A DNA stretch of 64,000 bases from Bacillota bacterium (GCA_012523945.1 JAAYSO010000035.1:1-64000), one strand, 5' to 3'; positions 17,083 to 26,484 are shown, counted from the stretch's first letter. The notes: generated by a model from the letters alone, not told the origin. Translations and numbers: made by a program.

Positions 17083-18300
17083 ATGAAAAGACCTGAAATC
17101 CTGGCACCGGCCGGTAATCTGGAAAAATTAAAAATGGCCATCCTTTATGGCGCCGATGCTGTTTATCTGGCAGGCAAAAGTTTCGGCATGCGTGCTTTTG
17201 CCGGCAATTTTAATGAGGCTCAGATGCAGGAAGGTATTGCCTTTGCGCATCAACATGGTGCCAAAGTATATGTCACAGTCAATATTTTTGCCCATAATGA
17301 AGATGTAGACAAACTGCCGGCTTATTTGAAAAAGTTGGCTGACTATGAGGTGGACGGCTTAATAATAGCTGATCCGGGCGTTTTCGCCCTGGCTCAGGAA
17401 GTTGTTCCCCATCTGCCCTGCCATTTAAGTACACAGGCCAATACCATGAACTGGCGCAGTGCACTTTTTTGGCAGAAAGCCGGGATAAAAAGAATTATTT
17501 TAGCCAGGGAATTAAACCTGGAGCAGATTGCCGGGATCCGGCGACATACTGAACTGGAGCTGGAAGTATTTGTCCATGGGGCAATGTGTTGGGCTTATTC
17601 CGGCCGTTGTTATTTAAGTCATCATCTGGAAGGGCGTAGTGCTAACCGGGGTCAGTGCGCGCAGGCATGCCGCTGGAAGTATTATTTGGTGGAGCAAAGG
17701 CACCCCGGGGAATTTATGCCTATTGAAGAAGATGAGCGGGGTATTTATATTTTAAATGCGCGAGACCTTTGTCTGCTTGATTATATTGGACAACTGACGG
17801 CAGCCGGTGTTAATAGCTTTAAAATTGAAGGGCGCATGAAAAGTGTGTACTATGTATCACTGGTGACACGGGTCTACCGCCAGGCTCTAGATGCATACTG
17901 GGCGGATCCGGAAAATTTTGCCTTGGATCCGGCCTGGTGGCGGGAGTTGGAAGCCGTCAGTCATCGCCCCTATTCAACCGGATTTTTAGTGCAAAATCCC
18001 GGGAGGGAAGGGCAGGTTTTTGAGAGTACAGAGCAAGTGTCTACCCATGAGTTTGTGGGGGTTGTACAAAGTTATCATGAGCAAACCGGGCAGGCAGTGG
18101 TGGAGATGCGTAACCGTTTTGCCGTGGGAGAAAAGTTGGAGGTAGTAGGCCCTAAGACTGACCCGCGGGAATTTACGGTAACAAGCTTAATTAACAGTAC
18201 CGGCCAACCCATTGCAGAAGCAATTCTGGTACAGGAGCATGTGAGCATGCCTGTACCTTTCCCGGTAGAACCTTATTCAATTATAAGACGAAAAAAATAG
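17083..18300 (+). CDS. U32-family protein (TrhP/YrrO-like tRNA hydroxylation)
   Basis: Protein of 405 aa of the peptidase U32 family. Bacillus relatives YrrN/YrrO (TrhP) support prephenate-dependent 5-hydroxyuridine formation in tRNA. The signature is complete: EVFVHGAMCWAYSGRCYLS followed by RGQCAQACRW, giving the cysteine set thought to hold an Fe-S cluster. Many Firmicutes carry two such genes in tandem; only one is here. It starts nine bases after mltG. Confidence 0.88.
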   Translation: MKRPEILAPAGNLEKLKMAILYGADAVYLAGKSFGMRAFAGNFNEAQMQEGIAFAHQHGAKVYVTVNIFAHNEDVDKLPAYLKKLADYEVDGLIIADPGVFALAQEVVPHLPCHLSTQANTMNWRSALFWQKAGIKRIILARELNLEQIAGIRRHTELELEVFVHGAMCWAYSGRCYLSHHLEGRSANRGQCAQACRWKYYLVEQRHPGEFMPIEEDERGIYILNARDLCLLDYIGQLTAAGVNSFKIEGRMKSVYYVSLVTRVYRQALDAYWADPENFALDPAWWRELEAVSHRPYSTGFLVQNPGREGQVFESTEQVSTHEFVGVVQSYHEQTGQAVVEMRNRFAVGEKLEVVGPKTDPREFTVTSLINSTGQPIAEAILVQEHVSMPVPFPVEPYSIIRRKK

Positions 18301-18306
18301 TATAAG

Positions 18307-18359
18307 AAAACACCTCTGTGAACAAACTAAACTTTTGAATCTTGTTCACGAGGTGTTTT
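18307..18359 (+). terminator. Terminator-like hairpin holding the RBS of the PBP gene
   Basis: AAAACACCTCTGTGAACAA pairs with the segment 18342-18359 (GTTCAC then GAGGTGTTTT) with a single bulged T and a 16-base loop, then six T residues and ATG at 18362. It looks like the terminator of the U32 gene, but its right arm contains the GAGGTG ribosome binding site of the next gene. Confidence 0.7.
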
Positions 18360-18361
18360 TT

Positions 18362-19918
18362 ATGCGCAGGCACAGGCGGCAACAAAGAATTGCCGTCATG
18401 ATTTTTGTTTTTATGTTAGCCGCGGGGCTGCTTTTAGGGCGGGTTTTTTATCTGCAATTATTGCGGGGCAAACAATTAGCCGCCCAAGCTGTGGCACAAA
18501 GGTCCGGTACTTATGTTTATGCTTCCGGCCGCGGGCAAATTTTAGACCGCAACGGCAAGCCGCTACATGCAAAACAGGAGCCTGTTACTGCTTTGGCCAA
18601 ACAAGAACTGATTGCTTATCATACTCCTTTAGAAGTGATGAGTAATTTTGCCCTGCAGGAGGAAATTCGCTACCATCCAGGCTCACTGGCTACTCATATC
18701 ACCGGTTATATTAAGAAACCCCGCAACCCTTTGCAGCCACAAAGCGGCCTCAGCGGATTGGAGCGCTCATTTAACGAAGAGTTATGGGGCACTCCTTCCG
18801 CAATAGGGGTAATTGTTGATGCAAAGGGGAAGACAATACCGGGCCTGGGGATTATGGAATGGCAGTACCGGCATTTTCGCCGCCCTTATAACCTAGTTAC
18901 AACTTTGGATGCCAAACTGCAGGAGATTGTTGAGAGAGAGGCTGCCGGCAAAATCAAAAAAGGTGCCGTGATTTTTTTAGATCCGGCCAAGGGAGATATT
19001 TTGGCTATGGCATCTTTTCCACGTCTGCCGGTGGAAAAACTGTACCAGGGCGGAATTACCGACGAGGAACTAAAGCAACTGGAACTTAACAATCCTTATA
19101 TAAACAGAGCAATTATGCAATACCCCACCGGCTCTGTTTTTAAAGTCGTGCTGGCTGCCGCCGCTCTGGAGCAAAAATTGCCGGAACCGGAAGGACTTTT
19201 TATCTGTAAAGGAAGCTATGATTTGGGCGATACAGTTTTTCGCTGCTACCAGGGTACGGCACATGGCGTACTGGATTTACACGCGGCACTGGCGCAATCC
19301 TGTAATGGCTATTTCATTGATCTTGCCCTGCGCCTTGGTAAAGATGTAGTTGTAGAGGCGGCGCGCCGCTTTAAACTGGGGCAGCCTACAGGCATCCCCC
19401 TGGGCCGGGAAGCGACCGGATCTGTACCAACTATAAGTGATCTGCGCTATGGTGGTGATGTGGCCAATATGGCACTTGGGCAGGGAAAATTTACTGCTAC
19501 TCCGCTGCAAATAGCCCGGATCATGGCCATTATTGCCAATAATGGACGGGATGTTTATCCCCGTCTGGTAGCAAAGATTATCGATAAAAACGGGAATACA
19601 GTGAAAAATTTTCCCGTACAATATGGTGCCCGCATCATCTCACACGGAGTCGCCGGTGACCTGCAGCAAATGCTCACCACGGTGGTGGAGGAAGGTACCG
19701 CGCAATATGCTTTCAGTCCCCTTTATCAAGCTGCCGGCAAATCGGGGACGGCTGAAGTGGCCGGTGCAGATTACAGTCACTCCTGGTTTGCTGCCATCGT
19801 CAAGACAAAGGAACACCGGTTGGTTGCCGTAGTTTTTGTGGAAGAATGGCGGCCGACAAATGCCACTGCATCAGCCGTTTTTAAGACAATTATGGAGGCA
19901 GTTGTCAGGGAAGGTTAA
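18362..19918 (+). CDS. Penicillin-binding protein, class B (SpoVD/FtsI-type transpeptidase)
   Basis: Membrane-anchored D,D-transpeptidase of 518 aa. An N-terminal helix (residues 10-30) is followed by a short dimerisation domain with GRGQILDRNGKPL, then the transpeptidase domain. Active-site motifs are SVFK in YPTGSVFK, SCN and KSGTAE. The dimer domain is much shorter than in FtsI or SpoVD (usually 580-700 aa) and no PASTA domains are present. Substrate stage, division or spore cortex, cannot be decided. The ribosome binding site lies in the preceding hairpin. Confidence 0.9.
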   Translation: MRRHRRQQRIAVMIFVFMLAAGLLLGRVFYLQLLRGKQLAAQAVAQRSGTYVYASGRGQILDRNGKPLHAKQEPVTALAKQELIAYHTPLEVMSNFALQEEIRYHPGSLATHITGYIKKPRNPLQPQSGLSGLERSFNEELWGTPSAIGVIVDAKGKTIPGLGIMEWQYRHFRRPYNLVTTLDAKLQEIVEREAAGKIKKGAVIFLDPAKGDILAMASFPRLPVEKLYQGGITDEELKQLELNNPYINRAIMQYPTGSVFKVVLAAAALEQKLPEPEGLFICKGSYDLGDTVFRCYQGTAHGVLDLHAALAQSCNGYFIDLALRLGKDVVVEAARRFKLGQPTGIPLGREATGSVPTISDLRYGGDVANMALGQGKFTATPLQIARIMAIIANNGRDVYPRLVAKIIDKNGNTVKNFPVQYGARIISHGVAGDLQQMLTTVVEEGTAQYAFSPLYQAAGKSGTAEVAGADYSHSWFAAIVKTKEHRLVAVVFVEEWRPTNATASAVFKTIMEAVVREG

Positions 19919-19954
19919 AAAGGTTGCAGAAGCGTCCAAGATCTGATAAACTAT

Positions 19955-20131
19955 GAGACAAAACAGGATATTTCTGATGCAGGTACTCGTAAGAGTATAA
20001 AGGGAATCAGGTGCAAAGCCTGAGCGGTCCCGCCACTGTAACCGCGAGTTTTAAAGCAAAATGCCACTCGCCAGGCTGCGGGGAAGGCGCTTTGAAATGT
20101 TGACCGGGAGCCAGGAAACCTGCCTGTGTCA
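19955..20131 (+). ncRNA. Cobalamin (B12) riboswitch
   Basis: The conserved core is plain: GGGAATCAGGTGCAAAGCCT, CCCGCCACTGTAACCGCGAG, TGCCACTC, GGGGAAGGCG and the B12 box GAGCCAGGAAACCTGCC. GCAGGT near 19980 pairs with ACCTGC near 20118 to close the aptamer. It should lower cbiB-cobD expression when adenosylcobalamin is plentiful. Confidence 0.95.
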
Positions 20132-20184
20132 AGTTTAATCGTGCCCTCGGGTTAAGGGAAACGTGTATTTTTTTGCGCTTTTCT

Positions 20185-20207
20185 TCAGGCCGTTGGCCTG
20201 ATTTTTT
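20185..20207 (+). terminator. Riboswitch expression-platform terminator
   Basis: TCAGGCC and GGCCTGA around a GTT loop, followed by TTTTTT. It lies between the aptamer and the cbiB start, so ligand binding likely causes transcription termination here. Confidence 0.8.
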
Positions 20208-20241
20208 CTTTCTGCAGAACCGGCAGCGGGGAGGAGATAAA

Positions 20242-21207
20242 ATGTTTACAATTGTGCTTGCTTTTATTATAGATGCACTAAGCGGTGATCCGGACTGGTT
20301 CCCGCACCCGGTGGTGCAAATAGGTCGTTTAATCACTGTGGCGGAAAAACGTCTCTACAACGCAACAAAACCGGCGCGCAGACAGATTTTTGCCGGTATT
20401 TTACTTGTGATATTTATATTGTTGGTAACCTTTATTGTGAGCTGGGGCGTCGTTTTTCTTTTTACACGCGTACATACTGTTTTGGGGATATTGGCAACCA
20501 TTATTTTGCTGTCAACAACTTTTGCAGCACGGGGACTGCAGGCAGCTGCCCAAGAAGTGCTCTTACCCCTGAAAAAAGGTGATTTGGCGGCGGCACGGCA
20601 GGCTGTGGCCATGATCGTGAGCCGGGATACTGAACAAATGTCAGCCGGTGAAGTTGCTCGTGCTACCATTGAAACGGTGGCGGAAAATACTATAGACGGT
20701 GTTACTGCCCCTATTTTTTATGCGCTTTTAGGCGGGGTGCCCCTGGCAATGCTTTATAAAGCCGTTAACACTATGGACTCAATGTTGGGATATAAAAATG
20801 AACGCTATCTTTATTTTGGACGCGCCGCAGCCATTTTGGATGATTGGGCCAATTGGCTGCCGGCCCGTCTTACTGCTCCTGCCATGATTTTAGCCGCCTA
20901 TTGTTTGCGCTACGATGCAAAAGCAGCTTTTAAAGCAATGCGGCGTGACAGCCGTTTACATGCCAGTCCCAACAGCGGTTTTGCAGAAGCCACCACAGCC
21001 GGTGCCCTTAATATTACTTTAGGCGGGCAGAGCAGTTATTTTGGGCGGATCAGCAAGCGGCCGCTTTTGTGGCCGGAAGGACGTCCGCCTCAAGTTTTAG
21101 ATATTGAAAAAGCCACGAAACTGATGCGGGTAACATCCGTGATTTTCTTAGCCTGCGGCCTGGTTGTGCGGGCTCTGCTTGTTTTTTGTCTAAGCTTGAT
21201 AAGGTAA
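20242..21207 (+). CDS. cbiB: Adenosylcobinamide-phosphate synthase
   Basis: Attaches aminopropanol (or its phosphate) to adenosylcobyric acid in the late corrinoid pathway. The 321-aa integral membrane protein opens with the family signature DALSGDPDWFPHPVVQIG. It also shows ETVAENTIDGVTAPIFYALLGG and NTMDSMLGYKNERY, and ends in hydrophobic helices. GAGGAG precedes the ATG at 20242; an upstream in-frame ATG lies inside the riboswitch terminator region. Control by the cobalamin riboswitch is explicit in the sequence. Confidence 0.96.
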   Translation: MFTIVLAFIIDALSGDPDWFPHPVVQIGRLITVAEKRLYNATKPARRQIFAGILLVIFILLVTFIVSWGVVFLFTRVHTVLGILATIILLSTTFAARGLQAAAQEVLLPLKKGDLAAARQAVAMIVSRDTEQMSAGEVARATIETVAENTIDGVTAPIFYALLGGVPLAMLYKAVNTMDSMLGYKNERYLYFGRAAAILDDWANWLPARLTAPAMILAAYCLRYDAKAAFKAMRRDSRLHASPNSGFAEATTAGALNITLGGQSSYFGRISKRPLLWPEGRPPQVLDIEKATKLMRVTSVIFLACGLVVRALLVFCLSLIR

Positions 21208-21225
21208 AACTGGAGGTATTAGTTC

Positions 21226-22323
21226 ATGCCCACAAAAGCAAATCTGCACCCTTTCGGACATGGCGGTGACCTGGTTACAGCAGCCGAAGCTTACGGCCTG
21301 GCGGCTGAGCAAATTATCGATTTTAGTGCTAATATTAATCCGTTAGGGCCGCCTCCGGGCTTAAAAGAATATTTAATGGAGCATTTTGCTGTCATTGCCT
21401 CTTATCCTGATCCGGCCTGCCGCAGCCTGATTGCTGCCATTAAAGAAAGATATCAGCCTAATCACGAGGTTGTGACCGGTAACGGTGCCGGAGAATTAAT
21501 TTATGATCTTATGCGCTGCCTCCCTGCGGGACCGGTTTTAATTCCGGCACCCGGCTTTACACTATATGCCACAGCGGCAGAAGCAGCAGGGAGGCCTGTC
21601 ATTTATCACTACCTTAAGCGGGAACATGATTTTATACTGCAAGTGGACAGCTTCGGCAAAGAAATCAAAGAGAAACGCCCGGCGCTGGTGATGATCTGCA
21701 ATCCTAACAATCCCACCGGAGCCGGTTTAACCCGCCCCGAAATTTTAGCAATCAGCAAAGTATGTGCCCAAAGCGGAGCCTATCTGGTAGTTGATGAAGC
21801 TTTTTTAGAATTTAATCCCTACTGGCAGCAGCGTACCATGGTGAGCTCAGCTCCGGAAAATGTACTCGTGCTTTGTTCTTTGACAAAAATGTATGCCATT
21901 GCCGGGCTGCGGCTGGGTTTTTTAACTGTACCTGCTCATTTACACAAGAAATTACTTGACGCAAAACACCCCTGGAGTGTAAATGCTTTTGCCCAGTTGG
22001 CCGGCCAATTTATCTTACGCGACCGGAAATATGTAGAACAAACTGTGGACTATGTGAACCGGCAGGCGGGTGAGCTTTATGATGCCTTAAAAAATATCCC
22101 CGGCATTAATCCTTTTCCGCCCACAGCAAATTATATTTTTTTGGAAACGAGAAATTTGCCTTCTCCTGACCTGCAGGCCGCACTCATCAAAGAGAAAATT
22201 TTAATTCGCGATTGCGGAAACTATCAAGGTTTAAACCAACACTATGCCCGCGTGGCAGTACGCAATTCTGCTGACAATAAAAAACTAATTGCAGCACTGT
22301 CAGCAGTAGCGAATAAAATTTGA
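21226..22323 (+). CDS. cobD: Threonine-phosphate decarboxylase
   Basis: PLP enzyme giving (R)-1-amino-2-propanol phosphate for the lower corrinoid loop. The 365-aa protein starts with HGGDLVTAAEAYGL and IDFSANINPLGPP, which distinguishes it from histidinol-phosphate aminotransferase. The PLP-binding Lys is in SLTKMYAIAGLRLG and the PNNPTGAGL loop is present. It follows cbiB by 18 bases and completes a two-gene riboswitch operon. No other cobalamin gene is in the window, so the cell either scavenges cobyric acid or encodes the rest elsewhere. Confidence 0.93.
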   Translation: MPTKANLHPFGHGGDLVTAAEAYGLAAEQIIDFSANINPLGPPPGLKEYLMEHFAVIASYPDPACRSLIAAIKERYQPNHEVVTGNGAGELIYDLMRCLPAGPVLIPAPGFTLYATAAEAAGRPVIYHYLKREHDFILQVDSFGKEIKEKRPALVMICNPNNPTGAGLTRPEILAISKVCAQSGAYLVVDEAFLEFNPYWQQRTMVSSAPENVLVLCSLTKMYAIAGLRLGFLTVPAHLHKKLLDAKHPWSVNAFAQLAGQFILRDRKYVEQTVDYVNRQAGELYDALKNIPGINPFPPTANYIFLETRNLPSPDLQAALIKEKILIRDCGNYQGLNQHYARVAVRNSADNKKLIAALSAVANKI

Positions 22324-22408
22324 AGGCTTAAGAGTATGAAGGTAAGAAAATTACAAACACTTTAACACAATTGGCACACGGCGGCATATACTGTAAGGAG
22401 GACATCTC

Positions 22409-23128
22409 ATGGGAGGTGCTTTTTTGCTTGGTATAGTTGCCGTAATTGCAGCCGTTGTGCGTGAAATCACCCTGCTGGTCTCTTATCTGAACAATAATTC
22501 TTTTCCGCAGCCGCTATCCCCGGAGGAAGAAAAAGAATATCTGGAAAGACTGGCTGCAGGTGATCCGGAGGCTCGCAGTGTTTTAATTGAACGTAATTTA
22601 CGCTTGGTAGCCCATGTAATCAAAAAATTTGAGAACACAGGCGAGGACCAAGAAGATCTGATTTCCATCGGTACAGTTGGTTTAATAAAAGCCATTGATT
22701 CCTATAAAAGCAACAAAGGGACAAAACTAGCCACCTATGCCGCCCGCTGTATAGAAAATGAAATTTTAATGCACCTTCGTGTGGTCACAAAACGCAAGGC
22801 GGAAGTCTTACTGCAGGATCCAATTGGTACAGACAAAGAAGGAAATGAAATAACTTTACTGGATATATTAGGCACGGATTCAGAAGAAATTTTAGATGAG
22901 GTAGATAAAAAAATCCTGGAAGCAAAACTGTATAAAATTATTCGCCGTCTGAAAAAAAGGGAGCGCACAGTGCTTGCGTTGCGCTTTGGCCTGCCCATGG
23001 GGCGGCGGCAAACCCAAAAAGAAATCGCCAAACGCCTGGGCATTTCACGTTCCTATGTATCCCGCATTGAAAAAAAGGTAATTGCCAAAATAGCGGAAGA
23101 ATTCCGCCAAGAGGAGGCAACCCTGTAA
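22409..23128 (+). CDS. sigK: RNA polymerase sigma-K factor
   Basis: Late mother-cell sporulation sigma factor. The 239-aa protein has a hydrophobic pro-sequence of about 20 residues, the processing-region sequence [13 protein letters not shown], region 2 ([20 protein letters not shown], then [20 protein letters not shown]) and region 4 with [19 protein letters not shown]. The gene is whole, with no skin-like element. It is the clearest evidence that the organism forms endospores. AAGGAGG precedes the ATG, and a GGCATATACTGT sequence upstream may be a sporulation -10 box. Confidence 0.95.
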   Translation: MGGAFLLGIVAVIAAVVREITLLVSYLNNNSFPQPLSPEEEKEYLERLAAGDPEARSVLIERNLRLVAHVIKKFENTGEDQEDLISIGTVGLIKAIDSYKSNKGTKLATYAARCIENEILMHLRVVTKRKAEVLLQDPIGTDKEGNEITLLDILGTDSEEILDEVDKKILEAKLYKIIRRLKKRERTVLALRFGLPMGRRQTQKEIAKRLGISRSYVSRIEKKVIAKIAEEFRQEEATL

Positions 23129-23159
23129 TTATTTTAGTTTTACTAACATACCACGAAAA

Positions 23160-23187
23160 GCAGCAGCTCAAATTACGGAGCTGCTGC
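23160..23187. terminator. Hairpin after sigK
   Basis: GCAGCAGCTC and GAGCTGCTGC pair perfectly around an eight-base loop, 31 bases after the sigK stop. No T-run follows, so it may act together with the next hairpin. Confidence 0.5.
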
Positions 23188-23202
23188 CTGCTCTACTCGC
23201 GA

Positions 23203-23237
23203 AAAAACTCCGGCAGCTTTGAACTGCCGGAGTTTTT
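23203..23237. terminator. Bidirectional terminator between sigK and the ABC transporter
   Basis: AAAAACTCCGGCAG and CTGCCGGAGTTTTT pair around a seven-base loop. It can end plus-strand sigK transcripts and minus-strand transporter transcripts. Confidence 0.85.
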
Positions 23238-23252
23238 GCTAGATAGCTTAAA

Positions 23253-25049
23253 TTATGCTCCTTGGTCTTGGGCGGCATCATCAGCCCCGGGAGGTGTCCA
23301 GGAGTTGGTAACGTCAACAAATTCGAAGTTGCCTTCAGGCTGCTGTTGAGCCACCACCAGTCTTTCGTGGAATTTCTCCAGAGATGAACGGTGGCCGATG
23401 GAGACAATGGTAGTATCTTTCATCCGCTCTAAGAGCATGTTGTACAGGATTTCTTCTGAATCTTCGTCCATACTTGCCGTAGCTTCATCAAAGAAGAGAT
23501 AATCCGGCTTATAAAGCATGGCTCTGGCAATTCCGACTCTCTGCTGTTCACCACCGGACAGAACACGATACCAGTGAGCTTCTTCATCCAATCTATCTAC
23601 AAACTGACCAAGGTCAACATCACGCAATACTTGCTCCATTTCTTCACGGCTGTATTTTTCAGGCGGCTCGGGATAACTGATAACTTCTGCCAGGGTTCCA
23701 ATGGGTAGATACGGTTTTTGTGGTAAGACGATAACTTTTTTGTCTTTAGGTATTAAAACTTTACCGTTACCAAAAGGCCAAATACCTGTAATGACTCTAA
23801 AGAGAGTTGTTTTACCGGCGCCTGTTTTCCCTTTAATCAGTACTTTTTCACCTTTATTAAAGGCCAGATCTTGTGCTACAGCTTGTAATTCACCGGTTGG
23901 CAGGAAGATATCCATTTTGGGAATATGAACATTGTCAGCATCATGTTCATCAATGACAATATTGGATGCTTGTGTGATCTTTTCAGCTTCTTCGTGGCTG
24001 TCAAGGAAACCGACAAGACGGTTAATAACAGCTTTCCAGACGGCGAGGTCGGCGTAGATGGTTTGGAAAAACTTAAAGGTCAGGAGTACCTGTTGGAAAG
24101 CGTTGGCAATCTGCATGATGGAACCGTAACCGCCGGGGATTGCTCCCAGGAAATAGGCAGGTCCCAAGAGAATGGAAATGACGACACCATCGGCAAAAGC
24201 AAAGCCTAAAGTGATAAATTGTAGTTTCATCCGCCGCATTGCCATTCTGAAAGTATTGGCAATAACGTTGTTAAAAATCTCCATGACACGTGTATGTTCT
24301 ACTTGTTCACCGCCAAGCAGGGAGATTTGCTCACTGTTCTCCCTAATTTGGACCAGTGAAAAACGGAAGTCAGCTTCATATCTTGTCTGGTCATAAGTGA
24401 TACCGATTAAAGCTCTACCAAAGAAGTGTGCACCGTAGGTGCCGATAACTGACCAGATGAAGGCAATGACAATGAAGTAACCGGGGAAAGACCAGTCTCT
24501 GCCAAAAAGAATCATAGGAATTGTGGCAGACAAGTTCCACAGAATTACAATAAAGGAGCCCAATGTTAAAAGGTTTTGGAACAGCTGAAAAGTGTATCTC
24601 CAGGTGAAATCAAGGAAACGGTTGATATCTTCTGCAATCCGCTGGTCCGGGTTGTCAATTTTGCTACCTGTAAATTGCATGCGGTAATGGTTAAAATCTG
24701 TCATCCAGTTATCAATAAAGCGGGAAGACATCCACCTGCGCCAGCGAATGGCTATCCATTGGTCCAGATAATGCCTGAGTCCGCCACTAATGGTGGAAAC
24801 CCCGGCGAAGAGGGCAAAAATAATGAGTTGCTGGTTCCACAAGGGACGGTCAACATTAACATAAGCGTTTGTCCAGTCAGAATACCAAGCGTTAATACGG
24901 ATTAATGCGATAACGGAAACAACCATTAGGAGTACGTCAGCAATCAAAAGCAGCCAGCTGCCAAGACGTTCTTCAGATTCGAGCCAGTATGGGGCCGCCA
25001 ATCTCCATAATTGTTTTATCGCGCGAACAATTTTTCTCATTGTCGTCAT
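23253..25049 (-). CDS. ABC transporter, SbmA/ABCD-type membrane domain fused to ATPase (copy 1)
   Basis: Half-transporter of 598 aa. The N-terminal two thirds hold about six membrane helices and the YLDQWIAIRWRRWM segment typical of the SbmA/BacA-ABC_membrane_2 family (YddA, Rv1819c, human ABCD4). The ATPase has Walker A KGKTGAGKTT, signature LSGGEQQ, Walker B YLFFDEATASMDE and the H-loop GHRSS. Family members import peptides, cobalamin or other hydrophilic ligands; the substrate here is unknown. The gene lies 44 bases after a DUF4430-like surface protein. The two form a unit that is repeated at 26.5-29.2 kb. Confidence 0.9.
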   Translation of the reverse strand: MTTMRKIVRAIKQLWRLAAPYWLESEERLGSWLLLIADVLLMVVSVIALIRINAWYSDWTNAYVNVDRPLWNQQLIIFALFAGVSTISGGLRHYLDQWIAIRWRRWMSSRFIDNWMTDFNHYRMQFTGSKIDNPDQRIAEDINRFLDFTWRYTFQLFQNLLTLGSFIVILWNLSATIPMILFGRDWSFPGYFIVIAFIWSVIGTYGAHFFGRALIGITYDQTRYEADFRFSLVQIRENSEQISLLGGEQVEHTRVMEIFNNVIANTFRMAMRRMKLQFITLGFAFADGVVISILLGPAYFLGAIPGGYGSIMQIANAFQQVLLTFKFFQTIYADLAVWKAVINRLVGFLDSHEEAEKITQASNIVIDEHDADNVHIPKMDIFLPTGELQAVAQDLAFNKGEKVLIKGKTGAGKTTLFRVITGIWPFGNGKVLIPKDKKVIVLPQKPYLPIGTLAEVISYPEPPEKYSREEMEQVLRDVDLGQFVDRLDEEAHWYRVLSGGEQQRVGIARAMLYKPDYLFFDEATASMDEDSEEILYNMLLERMKDTTIVSIGHRSSLEKFHERLVVAQQQPEGNFEFVDVTNSWTPPGADDAAQDQGA

Positions 25050-25093
25050 AAACCTCCATATATATAATTAAACTCTCGCACTTTCCCGCCGGA

Positions 25094-25933
25094 TTAAATT
25101 TTTCTACTCTTTTGCCAATGTATGTTTTCTTGTTTTTTACCTATGAAAGTGATGGCAAAGATGACGGGGATAAAAATGGCTAATCCGCCGAAAGTCATTA
25201 TCTGTAAAAGTACGTCACCTTCAAAGACAGGCAAAGCTTCTTCCTCTTGTTGAACAGGTGCTGCTGCCGGATCATCAGCACCTGAGCTAACACCGCCGTC
25301 AACGGGGATGGCAGCTACATTGCCTACTGCAACTACGCCGGTAGCGGGAACAGTGATATTACCTTCGGCATCAGTTGCACCTAAAGATGCGCCTGTTTCC
25401 GGGTCAATGACTTCAGCATTTGCCAGAGGAGCAGAGCTATAACTGAAGGTTGTAAAATCCAGGATCCATTCGGTTGCGGTAACAGTGGCTGAATCACCGG
25501 AAACAGAAACTGTTAAAGCAACTGCCTGTGCCGGTACTGCCGGGTCACTGGAGAGGGACATGATGATATTGTCTCCGCCTTTGACTGCGGTAATATCAGC
25601 AGTGCCTGGGTTTTCCGGAGCCCCTAGAGGTGCGCCGTTAAGAATAACAAATGGGGTTGTGTTAACGCCCCAGGCTTTCGTGATTAAAAACATATTCCAC
25701 ATAGAATCAATGCCTGCTTCATAGCCGCTTTCTCCACCTGGGAAAAAAGCTGCGTGGGCTGCTTTCAGAGCGCCGTCTACAGTCATTTCCGCGGGGGAGA
25801 CGGGCTGAGCAGCAACTATCAGTTCACCGTCAACGCTAACAGTTATATAGACAGTGTTTTCTTCTGCCAAGGCAACTGAAGTCATTGCTATCAACATCAT
25901 GACAGCAATGAAAAATATGAGTGCTTTTTTCAT
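25094..25933 (-). CDS. Membrane-anchored surface protein with DUF4430-like domain (copy 1)
   Basis: Predicted extracytoplasmic protein of 279 aa. It has a signal peptide (residues 1-23), a first domain with TVDGALKAAHAAFFPGG, FVILNGAPLG and VKGGDNI, and a second beta-rich domain with ATDAEGNITV. An Ala/Pro/Glu linker, one membrane helix (about 243-263) and a basic tail follow. The first domain resembles DUF4430/transcobalamin C-terminal-like domains, by motif order only. It would present a binding domain outside the cell beside the ABC transporter encoded next. AGGAGG precedes the ATG. Confidence 0.7.
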   Translation of the reverse strand: MKKALIFFIAVMMLIAMTSVALAEENTVYITVSVDGELIVAAQPVSPAEMTVDGALKAAHAAFFPGGESGYEAGIDSMWNMFLITKAWGVNTTPFVILNGAPLGAPENPGTADITAVKGGDNIIMSLSSDPAVPAQAVALTVSVSGDSATVTATEWILDFTTFSYSSAPLANAEVIDPETGASLGATDAEGNITVPATGVVAVGNVAAIPVDGGVSSGADDPAAAPVQQEEEALPVFEGDVLLQIMTFGGLAIFIPVIFAITFIGKKQENIHWQKSRKI

Positions 25934-26442
25934 CAGGTATCCTCCTAAAAGTAGATTTTATTAGGCATGTTTTTTAAAAGGGTCTTGGATTCTTTTGGCA
26001 GCAAAATTAAAAATACCCCTATACAAGCAAATAGCCTCACCTCACTGCAGACATTTCTTTAAATTTGATTTAAGTTTTTAAGTAATGTGTTTACACTACC
26101 CAAAACTTTCGACAAATCAGAAAGTTGCGAAAACGGCTGTCGCAGTGATACTATGACCTTTAGTAGAAAAGGGCATGTTTGGTGAGATTACCCTGCTAAA
26201 ATTCGTAGGGGTATCCTGCTGAATTTACGTTGCCTAAATTTTTAAGCAAAGTTAAAGTTGTTAAAAGGTGTGCCAAAACATGTCGATACAAATATACCAC
26301 CGGTGATATCTTTGCACCTATAAGTAATTTCCACAAAAGTTCCTTTTTTCCTTTCTAATATAAAAAAATTCAATATATTCTTTTTATTGAAAAAGTTGCG
26401 ACCTACATTTATATCTATGAATATCAGCAGAAAAAAATAAAC
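25934..26442. other. Noncoding region between the two transporter units
   Basis: No credible gene. It contains ATACCCCTATA (26013-26023), the reverse of its first nine bases (26206-26214), and a hairpin AACTTTC/GAAAGTT (26104-26126). A perfect Spo0A-box sequence TTCGACAAA (26108-26116) overlaps that hairpin. These lie upstream of copy 1 and are probably its control region; I could not fix the promoter. Confidence 0.5.
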
Positions 26443-26477
26443 GGAGTGCTGCAAAAGAGAAAACTTTGCAGCACTCC
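26443..26477 (-). terminator. Terminator of the copy 2 transporter
   Basis: GGAGTGCTGCAAA and TTTGCAGCACTCC pair perfectly over 13 bp; minus-strand transcripts exit through GTTTATTTTTTT. Confidence 0.9.
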
Positions 26478-26484
26478 ACATTAA

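Noticed and set aside
22409-23128. Skin-type interruption of sigK
   Set aside because: The frame is continuous through regions 2 and 4.
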